Assembly (NCBI RefSeq): GCF_034424215.1
Contig: NZ_CP139960.1
Span: 124,001-188,000, forward strand
Direction: 5' to 3'
Source: Niabella yanshanensis
Lineage (GTDB): Bacteria > Bacteroidota > Bacteroidia > Chitinophagales > Chitinophagaceae
Length of the DNA: 64,000 nt
Shown here: positions 8,217 through 19,400 of the stretch, piece after piece
Layout of the letters: every line of letters starts with the position of its first letter
How positions within the stretch are numbered: position 1 is the first letter of the stretch
The notes under the pieces: model-generated
Seen by the model: the letters and a program-made list of their open reading frames with translations, nothing else
Databases searched by the model: none
Told to the model about the DNA's origin: nothing
Translations under genes and position numbers: made by a program

Positions 8217-10181
8217 ATGAAAAGATTATTTTTTATAAGCATTGTCTCAACAGCATTGATTATATCCTCCTGCAAAAAATTCCTGGATATCGTTCCGGAT
8301 GGAATTGCCACAATAGACAACGCATTCTCTACCCGTATATCCGCCGAGAAATACCTGTTTACCTGCTATTCGTACATGCCCCAGCAGGGAAGTCTTGCCT
8401 CCAATCCTTCATTCTCAGCCGGCGAAGAGTTTTTTTGCGCCACCGCAGATATCAGCACGAATGGCGCCCTGGGTGGAGCCGTGGGCAGCAATATTCTATA
8501 CGGTAACCAAAACTCCAATAGCCCCTATGCCGATGCCTGGACCGGTTACAGTACATTAAATAGTCCGGGCAGATCCTTATACCAGGGCATCAGCGACTGT
8601 AATATATTTCTCGAAAATATCGATAAAGTACCTGATATGCAGCCCGAAGAGAAGCAACGTTGGCGGGCAGAAGTAGTTTTTTTAAAGGCATACTATCATT
8701 TCTGGCTGGTAAGACAATATGGACCGATTTATCTCCTGAAGTCTAATTTACCGGTAGGTGTATCCATTGCCGAAAGTAAGGTATACCGTAACACATTAGA
8801 TGAATGCTTTGAATATATAGAGCAGCAGCTCGACGAGGTTTTAGCAAATGAAGCCATGCCGGATTTTATATCCAACGAGGCACAGGAGTTAGGCAGGATC
8901 TCGAAAGGTATCGTTCACGCGTTTAAAGCCTATGTACAGGTAACGGCAGCAAGCCCGTTATTCAATGGTAATATGGATTATGCAGGCGTTGTTGATAACA
9001 AAGGGGTGGCTATTTTTAACCCTCAGAAAACGGAACAGCAAAAATCAGAACGTTGGGTAAAGGCTGCTGCAACGGCCAAAGCTGCTGTAGCCTTTTTAGA
9101 AAGACAGGGACATTATTTATATGTATTTGATCAGAATTTGCAGGTGTCTGAAAAAACAAAAACCAAGCTAAGTATCAGGGGTGCCGTAACTGAAAACTGG
9201 AACAAAGAGGTAGTTTGGGGTAATCCGAATTGCTGGACAGGCGGCTCCTCTTCAGCAAATGGTCAGTCCGCAATCGCCAGCCATAACTGGCCGAGAGGCT
9301 TGGTGCCCACGTCCACCAACGCAAATTTTACCGGGCGAATGAACGTGCCTTTAAATTTCGTTGCTAAATTTTACACAAAGAATGGGATTCCCGTAGAAGA
9401 GGATTTAACGTACGATCAGGCGGGTATGTACAACCTGAGAACCGCTACGGCCGACGATAAGTATTATATTAAAGAAGGCTATACCACTGCCGGTCTTAAT
9501 TTCGATAGGGAGCCCAGGTTTTATGCGGATCTTATTTTTGACGGAGGCATATGGTTCGGTTCTTCATTCCTCGACGAAGAAAATCCCTTGTATGCCGAAA
9601 TGAAAGTTACAGGAAGCGCTGGTAGCTACCGGGCCAATAGCCATAATTTAACAGGGTACACTGCCAAGAAGCTAAATCACTTCCGTACCACTGTGGTAAC
9701 AGGTTCAACGGCAACCGCTATTTACTATGCATGGCCGGTGATACGTTTGGCAGATGTTTATTTGCTTTGTGCAGAAGCCCTAAATGAGGCTGGCGCTGAT
9801 AAGGCAGAAATATTGTCATACGTTGATAAAGTTAGGGCCAGAGCAGGTTTAAATGGAGTAGAGCAGTCGTGGAGCACTCATTCAACCCGCCCTGATAAGC
9901 CCAATACACTTGCCGGGCGTCGTGAAATTATACAAAGAGAAAGAACGATTGAACTGGCTTTTGAAGGCCATGGTTACTGGGACCTGCGTCGCTGGAAAAC
10001 AGCGTACGATCAACTGAATAAGCCTGTTACAGGTTGGTATGTTTATGGTGGTACCAATGAAACTTACTATGTACCTGTAACACTTTACCGCCCGCTTTTC
10101 CGTATTAAAGATTATTTCTGGCCTATTGCAATTACTGAAGCGCGGAAGAATGAAAATCTTGTTCAAAACCAAGGCTACTAA
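8217..10181 (+). CDS. SusD/RagB family nutrient-uptake lipoprotein
   Basis: Surface lipoprotein of 654 residues that caps the SusC barrel and binds glycan. The lipobox is ISSCKKFLD with Cys near residue 19. TPR-type helices include the KAYYHFWLVRQYGPIYL segment near 160-176, and the C-terminal signature RERTIELAFEGHGYWDLRRWK near 577-597 is diagnostic of the RagB/SusD family. It is somewhat longer than typical members, with an insertion-rich middle part. It is translated directly after susC and followed by the DUF4959 lipoprotein 16 bases downstream. Confidence 0.95.
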   Translation: MKRLFFISIVSTALIISSCKKFLDIVPDGIATIDNAFSTRISAEKYLFTCYSYMPQQGSLASNPSFSAGEEFFCATADISTNGALGGAVGSNILYGNQNSNSPYADAWTGYSTLNSPGRSLYQGISDCNIFLENIDKVPDMQPEEKQRWRAEVVFLKAYYHFWLVRQYGPIYLLKSNLPVGVSIAESKVYRNTLDECFEYIEQQLDEVLANEAMPDFISNEAQELGRISKGIVHAFKAYVQVTAASPLFNGNMDYAGVVDNKGVAIFNPQKTEQQKSERWVKAAATAKAAVAFLERQGHYLYVFDQNLQVSEKTKTKLSIRGAVTENWNKEVVWGNPNCWTGGSSSANGQSAIASHNWPRGLVPTSTNANFTGRMNVPLNFVAKFYTKNGIPVEEDLTYDQAGMYNLRTATADDKYYIKEGYTTAGLNFDREPRFYADLIFDGGIWFGSSFLDEENPLYAEMKVTGSAGSYRANSHNLTGYTAKKLNHFRTTVVTGSTATAIYYAWPVIRLADVYLLCAEALNEAGADKAEILSYVDKVRARAGLNGVEQSWSTHSTRPDKPNTLAGRREIIQRERTIELAFEGHGYWDLRRWKTAYDQLNKPVTGWYVYGGTNETYYVPVTLYRPLFRIKDYFWPIAITEARKNENLVQNQGY

Positions 10182-10197
10182 AACGAAAATAAAGTAT

Positions 10198-11520
10198 ATG
10201 AAAAAACTATTTTGTATTCAATATAGCCGGCAGCATCGTCCGTACCTCCCCATGCCGGTTATTATCATAATGGTTATGGTGGTTACAGCGCTTTCATGTG
10301 GCAAGGCCGATCTGAATAACCCGGTAGGTATAAGCGATGCCATTCCACAATTGGTTACGGTAACTTCAGTGGAAAATATTAGTGGCGGCGCTATTATCCG
10401 CTATAATGTTCCTAAAGATGATAATGTAAATTATATAGAAGCGGTATATGAGATCAAAGGAAAGGAAACCAAGAAAAAGGGATCGTTTTATACAAACGAG
10501 TTATTACTGGATGGTTTTCCCGACAGCAGAGAGTACAAAGTATCTTTGTATTCGGTAAGCTTCTCCGAGAAGAAGTCTGAACCGGTGGTAGTTACCATCA
10601 ACCCAGCTACTCCTCCTTACCAGAGTGTGGCGCAAACGCTGGATGTAGCGCCTGTTTTCGGGGGTATCAAAACAACTTACAAAAATCCAACTAAGTCGAG
10701 CTTACAAATTACATTTCTTGAAAAGAATAACCAGGGCCGGTGGACAGAAGTGCAAACCTTATACACCAGCCTCGACAGTGGCACTTTTTATGTGCGTGGC
10801 CTGGAGAGCCGTTTATACCAGTTTGGTGTGGTTTGTCGTGACAGATGGCAAAATGTTTCCGATACTTTAACTGTATCCTCTCAGCCGCTGCATGAACAAC
10901 TCGCAGATTTCTCCAGGATCGTAAGCTACCCCTTACCGGGAGATATAACCTACGAGTTTCCGCTTACCGGCAGGCAGCCTCATCATACAGGTGCAGGTAC
11001 CGGTGTCGGAAATGTCCCCTGTTTGTGGAATGGCGAAACACATGCGCCGTTCAGTAAGAGTCCGTTCTTCTTCTTTCAGAATACTACAGCAGGCTTGCCT
11101 TTTTCTGGCTTACCCAGCAGCATTACAATTGATCTCGGCAGAAGGTATCAAATAAGCAGGTTCGTTTACTGGCCCCGGGCCTCTTCCAGCACCACGATTC
11201 AGTATAATTATATATTTGGTACCACCCACGTAAAAACATTCGAGTTGTGGGCCAGCAATAACCCGTCTACCGATGGCTCTTACGATTCCTGGACCAAAGT
11301 TGGCTCGTTTGAATCGATCAGGCCTTCGGGGAATACAGCACCGGGTAATGAGTACAACACAGAAGAAGACCGGCGGATTGCGGTAACGGGTGAAAGTTAT
11401 GATATGCCGGAAGATATAAGTGCTTACCGGTATATCCGGTATAGGGTATTCAGTACCTGGGGAGCGCAGCCATTCTGGGCATCAACAGAATTACAGTTTT
11501 TTGGTAATCCGCAGAATTGA
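10198..11520 (+). CDS. PUL surface lipoprotein, DUF4959-DUF5126-DUF5000 type
   Basis: The start is placed at the ATG at 10198, which gives MKKLF and a hydrophobic segment ending in a lipobox (TALSC); an earlier in-frame ATG overlaps susD and is less likely. Three beta-sandwich domains follow: DUF4959-like (about 40-135), DUF5126-like (about 135-235) and a DUF5000/discoidin-like C-terminal domain with RYIRYRVFSTWG. Such three-domain lipoproteins sit directly after SusD in many loci and are thought to be surface glycan-binding proteins (SGBP). Binding specificity is unknown. Confidence 0.82.
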   Translation: MKKLFCIQYSRQHRPYLPMPVIIIMVMVVTALSCGKADLNNPVGISDAIPQLVTVTSVENISGGAIIRYNVPKDDNVNYIEAVYEIKGKETKKKGSFYTNELLLDGFPDSREYKVSLYSVSFSEKKSEPVVVTINPATPPYQSVAQTLDVAPVFGGIKTTYKNPTKSSLQITFLEKNNQGRWTEVQTLYTSLDSGTFYVRGLESRLYQFGVVCRDRWQNVSDTLTVSSQPLHEQLADFSRIVSYPLPGDITYEFPLTGRQPHHTGAGTGVGNVPCLWNGETHAPFSKSPFFFFQNTTAGLPFSGLPSSITIDLGRRYQISRFVYWPRASSSTTIQYNYIFGTTHVKTFELWASNNPSTDGSYDSWTKVGSFESIRPSGNTAPGNEYNTEEDRRIAVTGESYDMPEDISAYRYIRYRVFSTWGAQPFWASTELQFFGNPQN

Positions 11521-11606
11521 TCATGCTATTGGTAAGCTGTTCATAACAGTTATCAGAACAAAAAATAACACAATCATCATTAATCATATAAGTTAAAAAA
11601 TTACGG

Positions 11607-12287
11607 ATGAAAAAAGTTGCGATGATCATCTCTATGCTTGTAACGCTCATTCATTATGGATGTAATAAGATGGACAGTACATACAAGGATTTTTTGAAGG
11701 ATGGACCGGTTATTTATGCTCAGAAGCTCGATTCGGTTAAGGTATATCCCGGCAGGAACAGGGTATTGATAACCTGGCTGCCAATAAGAGATCCCCGTGT
11801 AAGTAAACTAAGAATTTCGTGGATGGGACAGCCTGAACCAAAAGAGCTGGCCATTACATCTGCTAAGGACACTTCCGCTTTAATAGAAGGGCTTCCTGAA
11901 GGTAATTATGTGTTTGACTTTTATACCGCTGATGATGCGGGAAATCGTTCTATCAAAACGGAGGCATTAGGTATCGCATACGATACCCTCTATGAAAGAG
12001 GTCTTACACTACGGGGAATCAGCACTATGAACCGAAATGGATCAACAGTGAATATTTCGTTCAGGTCGGTATTGGGGGTGGAAGCTTATCATCACCAGGA
12101 AGTGACCTATAGTTCTGTAACCAATGGCCAGCTTAAAACAGTTGAAGTTGGGGGAGGCCAGTCAGAACTTATGATAAGTGATTTTTCAGGAACAGGCTTC
12201 ACGCACCGGAGCGTATATAAGCCTCAACCGCTTTCGCCAGACCTTTTTTATTCACCGTCTGCGCAGGTAGCAATAGTATCCAGGTAA
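11607..12287 (+). CDS. DUF4998-domain lipoprotein of the PUL
   Basis: Lipoprotein of 226 residues with lipobox HYGC and Cys near residue 19. The body matches DUF4998: VKVYPGRNRVLITW is followed by LIEGLPEGNYVFDFYTAD, a fibronectin-like sandwich. The same fold is fused to the glycosidase at base 4-1485. It probably works as an auxiliary glycan-binding protein at the cell surface. It lies 86 bases after the DUF5000 lipoprotein and 40 before the GH105 gene, consistent with one transcript. Confidence 0.78.
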   Translation: MKKVAMIISMLVTLIHYGCNKMDSTYKDFLKDGPVIYAQKLDSVKVYPGRNRVLITWLPIRDPRVSKLRISWMGQPEPKELAITSAKDTSALIEGLPEGNYVFDFYTADDAGNRSIKTEALGIAYDTLYERGLTLRGISTMNRNGSTVNISFRSVLGVEAYHHQEVTYSSVTNGQLKTVEVGGGQSELMISDFSGTGFTHRSVYKPQPLSPDLFYSPSAQVAIVSR

Positions 12288-12327
12288 GTAATTGTAATCA
12301 TCAAATATCAAGTGTAACATAAGTATA

Positions 12328-13428
12328 ATGAAAAAGATTTTTATTGTAGTAAGTTTTTCGCTGGTTTCGGCATGGGGCTTTGCTCAAAGTAAAACCGACG
12401 CCGTTTTTAAGAAAAAGTTTATTAAAAACATTATGGAAGATGCGGCTGCATGGCAGTTGAGGCATCCGAAACATGATCCTAAAGATTGGACGAACGGCGC
12501 GTTTTATGCCGGTTTGGTAGCGGCTGGGGAAACTACCAAATCAAAAAGCATCTGGAATGCTTTAATGGATATGGGCAATGCACAAGCGTGGCAGCCCTAC
12601 AAGCGCTGGTATCATGCCGATGACATCACCATATGCCAAACCTATATCGATCTGTACAGGCGCAGGAAGGATAAGGCCCTGATTCAGCCTACCATTGATA
12701 CCATCAATAAATTGCTGGCAAACCCTTATCCAACAAGAGGCAGAATAGAAGTTATTAAATGGTGGTGGTGCGATGCGCTTTTTATGGCTCCGCCCGTTTT
12801 GGTAAAATTGTCGAATGTAACCAACAATAACGCCTATATCGATTCCAGCGATGTTTATTTTAAACAGGCTTACGAGCTGTTATACAATAAGGAAGAGCAT
12901 CTTTTTGCAAGAGACTTAAACTATGTAATAAAGCCGGATGGGTCGGGCAGGAAAGAGGCCAACGGGCAGAAAGTTTTTTGGTCGAGAGGAAATGGCTGGG
13001 TGATGGGGGGACTGGTGCGCGTTTTAAGCGAATTTCCGAAAAACTATGCAGGCAGGCCATTTTATGAGACCCTGTTTAAAGAGATGGCCAACCGGGTAGC
13101 TTCCCTGCAACAGGAAGATGGATTGTGGCGGGCCAGCTTACTCGATCCTGAAGCTTATCCGGGTGGAGAGGTGAGTGGTTCGGGTTTCTTCTGTTATGCG
13201 CTTTCTTGGGGTATCAATAATAAATTACTTGATAAAGAAAAGTTTTTGCCTGTTGTAGAAAAGGCATGGCGCTCCCTGGTTAACTGTGTAGATGAGAACG
13301 GACGGGTAGGTTGGGTGCAGCCTATTGGTGCCAGCCCTGGCAAGAACTTTAGCAAAGACAGCTGGGAAGTATATGGTACCGGTGCCTTTCTGTTAGCAGC
13401 AAGTGAAGTGATAAAGCTTTCCAGATAA
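12328..13428 (+). CDS. GH105 unsaturated rhamnogalacturonyl/glucuronyl hydrolase
   Basis: Secreted enzyme of 366 residues with a signal peptide ending at WGFAQ. The (alpha/alpha)6-barrel motifs of the GH88/GH105 clan are clear: DWTNGAFYAGL near residues 53-63, KWWWCDALFMAPP near 144-156 with the catalytic Asp of the family, FWSRGNGWVMGGL near 217-229 and ASLLDPEAYPGGEVSGSGFF near 271-290. The family removes the 4,5-unsaturated uronic acid left by a polysaccharide lyase. Its presence implies that lyase products are a substrate of this locus. It is followed by the BNR_4 gene. Confidence 0.88.
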   Translation: MKKIFIVVSFSLVSAWGFAQSKTDAVFKKKFIKNIMEDAAAWQLRHPKHDPKDWTNGAFYAGLVAAGETTKSKSIWNALMDMGNAQAWQPYKRWYHADDITICQTYIDLYRRRKDKALIQPTIDTINKLLANPYPTRGRIEVIKWWWCDALFMAPPVLVKLSNVTNNNAYIDSSDVYFKQAYELLYNKEEHLFARDLNYVIKPDGSGRKEANGQKVFWSRGNGWVMGGLVRVLSEFPKNYAGRPFYETLFKEMANRVASLQQEDGLWRASLLDPEAYPGGEVSGSGFFCYALSWGINNKLLDKEKFLPVVEKAWRSLVNCVDENGRVGWVQPIGASPGKNFSKDSWEVYGTGAFLLAASEVIKLSR

Positions 13429-13468
13429 TAATGTTAAACTACTCCCGAACAAAATAATAATATTGATT

Positions 13469-14923
13469 ATGCATTCGAAAAAGATCATTCTGAACCTGTT
13501 GCTGTTACCATTGCTGACTACTACGGTTTTTTCACAAACGCTACCATCGCTCAATAACACTAAAATAAACGGCTACAAGGGTATTTGGTTTACCCTGGGC
13601 CAGTTTTCTGAATATGGTGATAAATATTCGGGAGGATTAGGTACTTATACAGCAAAGCATATACCACTGGCTATATATGCTCCCAAGGCTCAGAAAACAT
13701 TTTTTGTTTACGGTGGTATTGCCGAAGACCGCAAAAGTGATTCCGAGAAAGCCGGACGAAAGGGTAAAGCAGCCGGCGATTATTTACTATGTATGGTGGG
13801 TTCTTATGATCATAAGACCGGCAAAGTATCTAAGCCAACTGTAGTACATGATAAGAATGGGGTTTTTGACCCGCATGATAATCCGTCGCTGGCCTTAGAC
13901 GACCAGGGCTTTGTTTGGGTTTTCGTAAGTGGCAGAGGACGATCAAGGCCCGGTTATATGTATAAAAGCAGTCAACCTTACAGTATTGAAAAGTTCGACC
14001 TGATGGCAACACGGGAAGCCACGTATCCACAGCCTAAGTTCGTAGAAGGGCAGGGCTTTCTGCATCTTTTCACAAAGTATATGGGCACCCGATTGCTATA
14101 TTTTAGTACCAGTAAGGATGGTAAGGAGTGGACAAAGGATGTTCAGTTAGCGGCCATCAAAAGGCCGGAGGATAAAAATGGTGGTCATTACCAGATCAGT
14201 AACCAGCTGGGCAGTAAGATCGTTTTCTTTTTTAACTGGCATCCCAATGGCAATGTAGATCAGAGAACGAATATATATTATTTGCAAACAACCGACTTTG
14301 GTAAAACATGGACCAAAGTAGACGGGTCTCCTGTGTCGATACCCGTTACAAAAGTAGATGACCCGGCTTTGGTGAAAGAGTTTTTCTCCGGAGGTAAGAA
14401 TGTATATATAAAAGATGTTGCTTTCGATAAAAATGGTAATCCTGCAGCGTTATACGTTACGGGTACAGGATTTCAGCCAGGACCGAAGAATGGAATAAAA
14501 GAATGGCGGGTGATTTACTGGAATGGAAAAACATGGGAGGATCACCTGGTGGCTACATCTGATCACAATTATGATACAGGAAGCTTATGGATAGAGAATG
14601 GAAAATGGACCGTGATTGGTCCTACCATTAATGCACCTCAGAATTATGGTGGTGGCGGCGAAATTCAGATCTGGGAAAGTAATGATGGCAGGAAATGGAA
14701 GATGACGAAACAGGTAACAAAAAACAGTCCCAGAAACCATAACTATGTGCGTAGGGTAAAAGATGGCATTGATCCTTTTAAATATTTTTGGTGCGACGGT
14801 AACCCGAACCAGCACAGCAAATCCTATATGTATTTTGGTAATTCAAAAGGAGCAGTTTGGCAACTTCCTTACGAAATGAAGAATGATCAGGAATCACCCG
14901 CTAAAGGTCAGCGCAAAAATTAA
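13469..14923 (+). CDS. Secreted BNR_4 seven-bladed propeller enzyme (PL24/PL25/GH145-like fold)
   Basis: The ATG at 13469 gives MHSKKI and a signal peptide ending near TVFSQ; a TTG six bases upstream is less likely. The protein is about 484 residues and matches the BNR_4 family: NGYKGIWFTLGQ, KTFFVYGG, a DPHDNPSLALD segment, GGHYQISNQLG and PRNHNYVRRV. Propellers of this type include ulvan lyases and the GH145 rhamnosyl-glucuronate enzymes of Bacteroides, where a GH105 gene is a frequent neighbour. Here too the gene follows a GH105 gene by 40 bases. Whether it acts as lyase or hydrolase cannot be told from sequence alone. Confidence 0.72.
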   Translation: MHSKKIILNLLLLPLLTTTVFSQTLPSLNNTKINGYKGIWFTLGQFSEYGDKYSGGLGTYTAKHIPLAIYAPKAQKTFFVYGGIAEDRKSDSEKAGRKGKAAGDYLLCMVGSYDHKTGKVSKPTVVHDKNGVFDPHDNPSLALDDQGFVWVFVSGRGRSRPGYMYKSSQPYSIEKFDLMATREATYPQPKFVEGQGFLHLFTKYMGTRLLYFSTSKDGKEWTKDVQLAAIKRPEDKNGGHYQISNQLGSKIVFFFNWHPNGNVDQRTNIYYLQTTDFGKTWTKVDGSPVSIPVTKVDDPALVKEFFSGGKNVYIKDVAFDKNGNPAALYVTGTGFQPGPKNGIKEWRVIYWNGKTWEDHLVATSDHNYDTGSLWIENGKWTVIGPTINAPQNYGGGGEIQIWESNDGRKWKMTKQVTKNSPRNHNYVRRVKDGIDPFKYFWCDGNPNQHSKSYMYFGNSKGAVWQLPYEMKNDQESPAKGQRKN

Positions 14924-15012
14924 TCAGATACATAAAAAAACAAGGCAGTAGCCCTGCTAACGGCAAGCGAACCAGAACAGCTGAAGCCTGCTGGTGATGA
15001 GCTGCATCAATT

Positions 15013-16290
15013 ATGAACAACCGCATGATAAATAAAGATTCCATTGCTTTAGAAGCAATTAATGAAAAGAAAACAAACCTGCAGCATTTGATATCCATTC
15101 CGGTGCTGGTAGCGGCCCTGGGGTACTTTGTAGATATTTACGACCTCTTGCTTTTTGGCATCGTCAGAATTCCCAGTCTTACCTCGCTCGGGCTGTCGGA
15201 AATCGAAATATCCACGATTGGCGCCAGTATTATAAACTGGCAGATGGCGGGACTGATACTGGGCGGCATCCTTTGGGGCGTGGTGGGTGATAAAAAAGGC
15301 CGCCTTTCCGTACTTTTTGGCTCTATACTTACTTACTCCATTGCCAATATCGCCTGCGGTTTTGTACAGGATGTTGCTACGTACAAGTTGCTACGCTTTA
15401 TTGCAGGCATTGGCCTGGCAGGTGAGCTGGGTGCCGGTATCACACTGGTATCCGAAATCTTGCCCAAAAAATTGCGGGCTATCGGAACTTCTATTGTCGC
15501 ATCGGTGGGATTGCTTGGTGCCGTTGTTGCTTACTTTACGGTGCATCTTTTCGACTGGAGGCCCGCGTATTTCGTTGGCGGGGGCATGGGCATCCTGCTG
15601 CTAATACTACGCATCGGCGTTTTTGAGTCGGGTATTTTTGATCAGATCAAAAACCAGAAAAATATAGCGAGAGGAGATTTCTTCATGCTCTTTAAAAAGC
15701 GGGAGAGATTCCTCAGGTACCTTCGTTGTATTGGGATAGGTATTGTAACATGGTATGTGATAGGCATACTGGCTACCTTTAGTAACGAGCTGGGCGTCAA
15801 GTTCGGAGTAGCAGATCCCGTTATGCCGGGTTTGTCCATCATGTGGTGTTATGTCGGTCTGTCAATTGGAGATCTTTCCAGCGGCCTTTTAAGCCATTGG
15901 CTGAATTCGCGTAAGAAGGCTGTTTTATATATGATCCTTTTTACATTGGGTATGACATTGCTCTTTTTTCTGATACCTATAAAAACAGCGGTCCATTTTT
16001 ACACATTCATCTTTCTCCTGGGTATAGGAGTGGGATATTGGGCGATGTTTGTCACAATCGGGGCTGAGCAATTCGGCACTAACTTAAGAGCAACGGCTGC
16101 CACCACTATTCCCAACATGGTAAGAGGTACCGTAATTATAATGACCATTTTGTTCACCGATTTAAAGCATTACATGAATGTACGGGATGCCGCTATCATT
16201 ATAGGCTTGATCTGTTTTGCCATTAGTATTTACTCGATCAGAAATATTTCGGAAACACATGACACCGACCTCGATTTTATAGAAAAATAG
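15013..16290 (+). CDS. MFS transporter of the PUL
   Basis: Inner-membrane transporter of 425 residues with about twelve membrane helices. The signature GDKKGRLSVLFGS (about residues 95-107) sits in the loop between helices 2 and 3, as in the major facilitator superfamily, and FIAGIGLAGELGAGITL resembles the sugar/aromatic-acid branch. It probably imports the monosaccharides or uronates released by the periplasmic enzymes. It follows the propeller gene on the same strand and precedes the sensor kinase. Confidence 0.85.
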   Translation: MNNRMINKDSIALEAINEKKTNLQHLISIPVLVAALGYFVDIYDLLLFGIVRIPSLTSLGLSEIEISTIGASIINWQMAGLILGGILWGVVGDKKGRLSVLFGSILTYSIANIACGFVQDVATYKLLRFIAGIGLAGELGAGITLVSEILPKKLRAIGTSIVASVGLLGAVVAYFTVHLFDWRPAYFVGGGMGILLLILRIGVFESGIFDQIKNQKNIARGDFFMLFKKRERFLRYLRCIGIGIVTWYVIGILATFSNELGVKFGVADPVMPGLSIMWCYVGLSIGDLSSGLLSHWLNSRKKAVLYMILFTLGMTLLFFLIPIKTAVHFYTFIFLLGIGVGYWAMFVTIGAEQFGTNLRATAATTIPNMVRGTVIIMTILFTDLKHYMNVRDAAIIIGLICFAISIYSIRNISETHDTDLDFIEK

Positions 16291-16402
16291 AAGCGGTTGC
16301 CGTTATTGATAAACCGGATATTTCGTTATCTGTTACGTGCTCCGTTGTTTTTGCTTATATTCAGATTTCTTTTAAAACGGTGATGCAAATAGCACAGTAT
16401 TC

Positions 16403-19400
16403 ATGAAACAGGGGGCGCTTATTTTATTTATTTTAATTTCAGCTGTTTGCTTTGGTCAGCCTTACTATTTCAGGCATTACCAGGTAGAGGATGGCCTGTC
16501 GAATAATACTGTTGGATGTGTGCTGCAGGATCATAAGGGGTTTTTATGGTTTGGAACAAAAGATGGCTTAAACAGGTTTGATGGTTACACGTTTAAGGTT
16601 TTTCAAAATGAAGGCGACACCCTCCATGGTATTGGCAGCAATTTTATTATCTCCTTACATGAAGATAAGAAGCACCAGCTATGGGTGGGAACAGACAGAG
16701 GGCTTTACCGGTATAATACAGATAATGAGGATTTTGAGATTGAGACAGCTGTTCCTGTAAATGAGATCCGTGGGATCTTGTCGGATGACCGTAACAGGCT
16801 CTGGCTTATCATCAGGAACCAGCTGGGCTGGCTGGATAGGAAATCGGGACGGTTTATCCCGTTTGATCAGCTGAAAAATTTTGGAATAACTTCTGTTTCA
16901 CCCGGCGCAGATGGCACCATATGGGTGGCAAGTTCTGAAGGAATTATTCATCGGGTTAATACCACTACCTTAGCCGTCAAATCCTATAATGTGTTTGGCC
17001 AAAGCGCCACATTTGCTACCCATCGGGTACAGAAGGTTTTCGACACCGGCAAAGGGCTGGTTTTAGTAGGCACTATTAGTCACGGACTTTATATCCTGAA
17101 TACAGCTACCGGACAGTTCGAAAAAAAACAGCTTCCGGGACCCGGAGGTGCGCAGGTATTTATACGTGACTTTGCGCGTTACAACGATAATGAGTATTGG
17201 ATAGCCAGCGAAGCAGGCCTGTTTGTTTACAATATGGAGAGCGGCGCTATCATTCATCTGAGAAAAAACTATAGCGACCCTTATTCACTTACAGACAATG
17301 CCTTGTACTCTTTGTGTGCCGATCTGGAGGGTGGGATGTGGATAGGTACTTATTTTGGAGGCATCAATTATTATCCCAATCAGCTCACTTATTTTCGCAA
17401 GTACTTTCCGCAGTCTGCCGACGACGCCACCAGTGGCAATGCTATTCATGAAATAGGTAAAGACCCTTATGGTGATTTGTGGATAGGTACGGAAGATGCC
17501 GGGCTTATCCATCTCGATCCTGTTACCAACGAAAAAACAGTATTTTCACCCTATTCAAAGAAACATCCTTTAGCGCATAGCAATATTCATGGGCTGCTGA
17601 TTGATGGAAATGAATTATGGGTGGGTACTTTTCACGGAGGTCTTGATGTGATCGATATCCGCGAGAAACGAGTGGTGAAACATTTCAGCGCGCTGAAAAA
17701 TGGATTGAGCAGTGACTTTGTATCTGATCTTTTAAAAACCAGGTCGGGTAAAATTATAGCGGCAACCGACAGGGGTATTTGTAGTTTCGATCCGGCAGCA
17801 CAAAGATTCAGTCAAATTACGGCATTTTCAAAAACATTCTTCAAGTCGATTTTTGAGGATAGCAAGGGTATTATATGGGCTGGATCTTACAATGAAGGGC
17901 TACACTACCTGAATCCGCATAACGGCCACTACGGCGTATACCATTTTGAATCGGGCAAAGCAGGCAGCATCATTAGCAATCGTATCAACTGGATCTATGA
18001 AGATAGCCGTCGTCAAATATGGATTGGTACAGAAGGAGGATTATCACGATTAGACGGTAATACCGGGCGTTTTACTAATTATACTACTGCGAATGGGCTT
18101 CCAGGTAATCTTGTATACGCTTTTTTAGAAGATGAGAAAGGCGACTTTTGGATCAGCACTTCAAAAGGACTAGTTAATTTTACTCCTCTTAACGGGAGAG
18201 TAAACGCGGTCTATACAAAATCAAATGGACTCTTAAGTGACCAGTTTAATTATAACTCTGCTTTCAATGATGGCCAGGGCCACTTGTACTTTGGTAGCGT
18301 GAAAGGTTTAATTAGTTTCAATCCCAACTCTTTTGAGAAAAATAATTATACAGCTCCCTTGTATCTTACCGGTTTTCAGATTAATAACAGGGAGGTTCAG
18401 GTAGGAGCCGGCTCACCTCTTGAAAAATCGATAATTGCAACTCACCAGATCGTTTTAAAGCATGATGAGTCCAGTTTTAGTATCGATTTCGCTGCACTTA
18501 GTTATACAAGTCCCGAAGCCACTGAATATGCCTACATTATGAAAGGGTTGGATGAGCAGTGGACCTATCTGAAGGCTAATCGCAAAGTGTTTTTTACAGA
18601 GCTCGCACCTGGCAACTACACCTTCGCGCTGCGAAGTGCTGTAAGTAAAGAACGCTGGAGTAAAGATTATGAGATGTTGCTGATCACTGTGTTGCCTCCA
18701 TTCTGGAAAAGCAGGCCTGCTTATCTGCTTTATGCATTTATATTGCTAACAGCCATTTATTTTACGGTGCGCAGTTACCATAAGTATCACCTGGCAAAGA
18801 ATAACCGCAGGCTTGAAATTCTTGAATATGAAAAGCAAAAAGAAATAAGTCAGACAAAAATCGATTTTTTTATCAATGTAGCGCATGAAATTAAAACACC
18901 CCTGACGCTGATAAAAGGTCCTATGGAAAAAGTTATAGAGAAAGCAGACGATCCTGCAGTAATTAAATCAAACCTGCGGATTATGGAAAAGAATACCGAC
19001 CGGCTGATCGAATTAACCAATCAATTGCTGGATTTCAGAAAGGCAGAAGCGGGGGTAGCACAGATCATCACTGAAGAAACCGATATAGTAGCTTTACTGA
19101 ATGATCACTACCTGAGATTTTTACCTGCGGCGGAACAGGCGGGACTTGATTTTGAACTAATGCATCCAAAAGTATTTAGCGCTTTCGTTGATATAGAAGC
19201 CATGAATAAAATTGTGAGTAATTTGTATAGTAATGCGATCAAATATGCAGCAGGCAAAGTTTTGGTGGAACTATTACCGGTTCTACCCGGCGAGACAACC
19301 TTTTGTATTGTCTTTAAAAATGACGGGCATTTGATTGCGGCTGAAATGGCAGACAAGGTATTTGAAACGTTTTTCAGACTTAATGAATCCCGGAAGCAGG

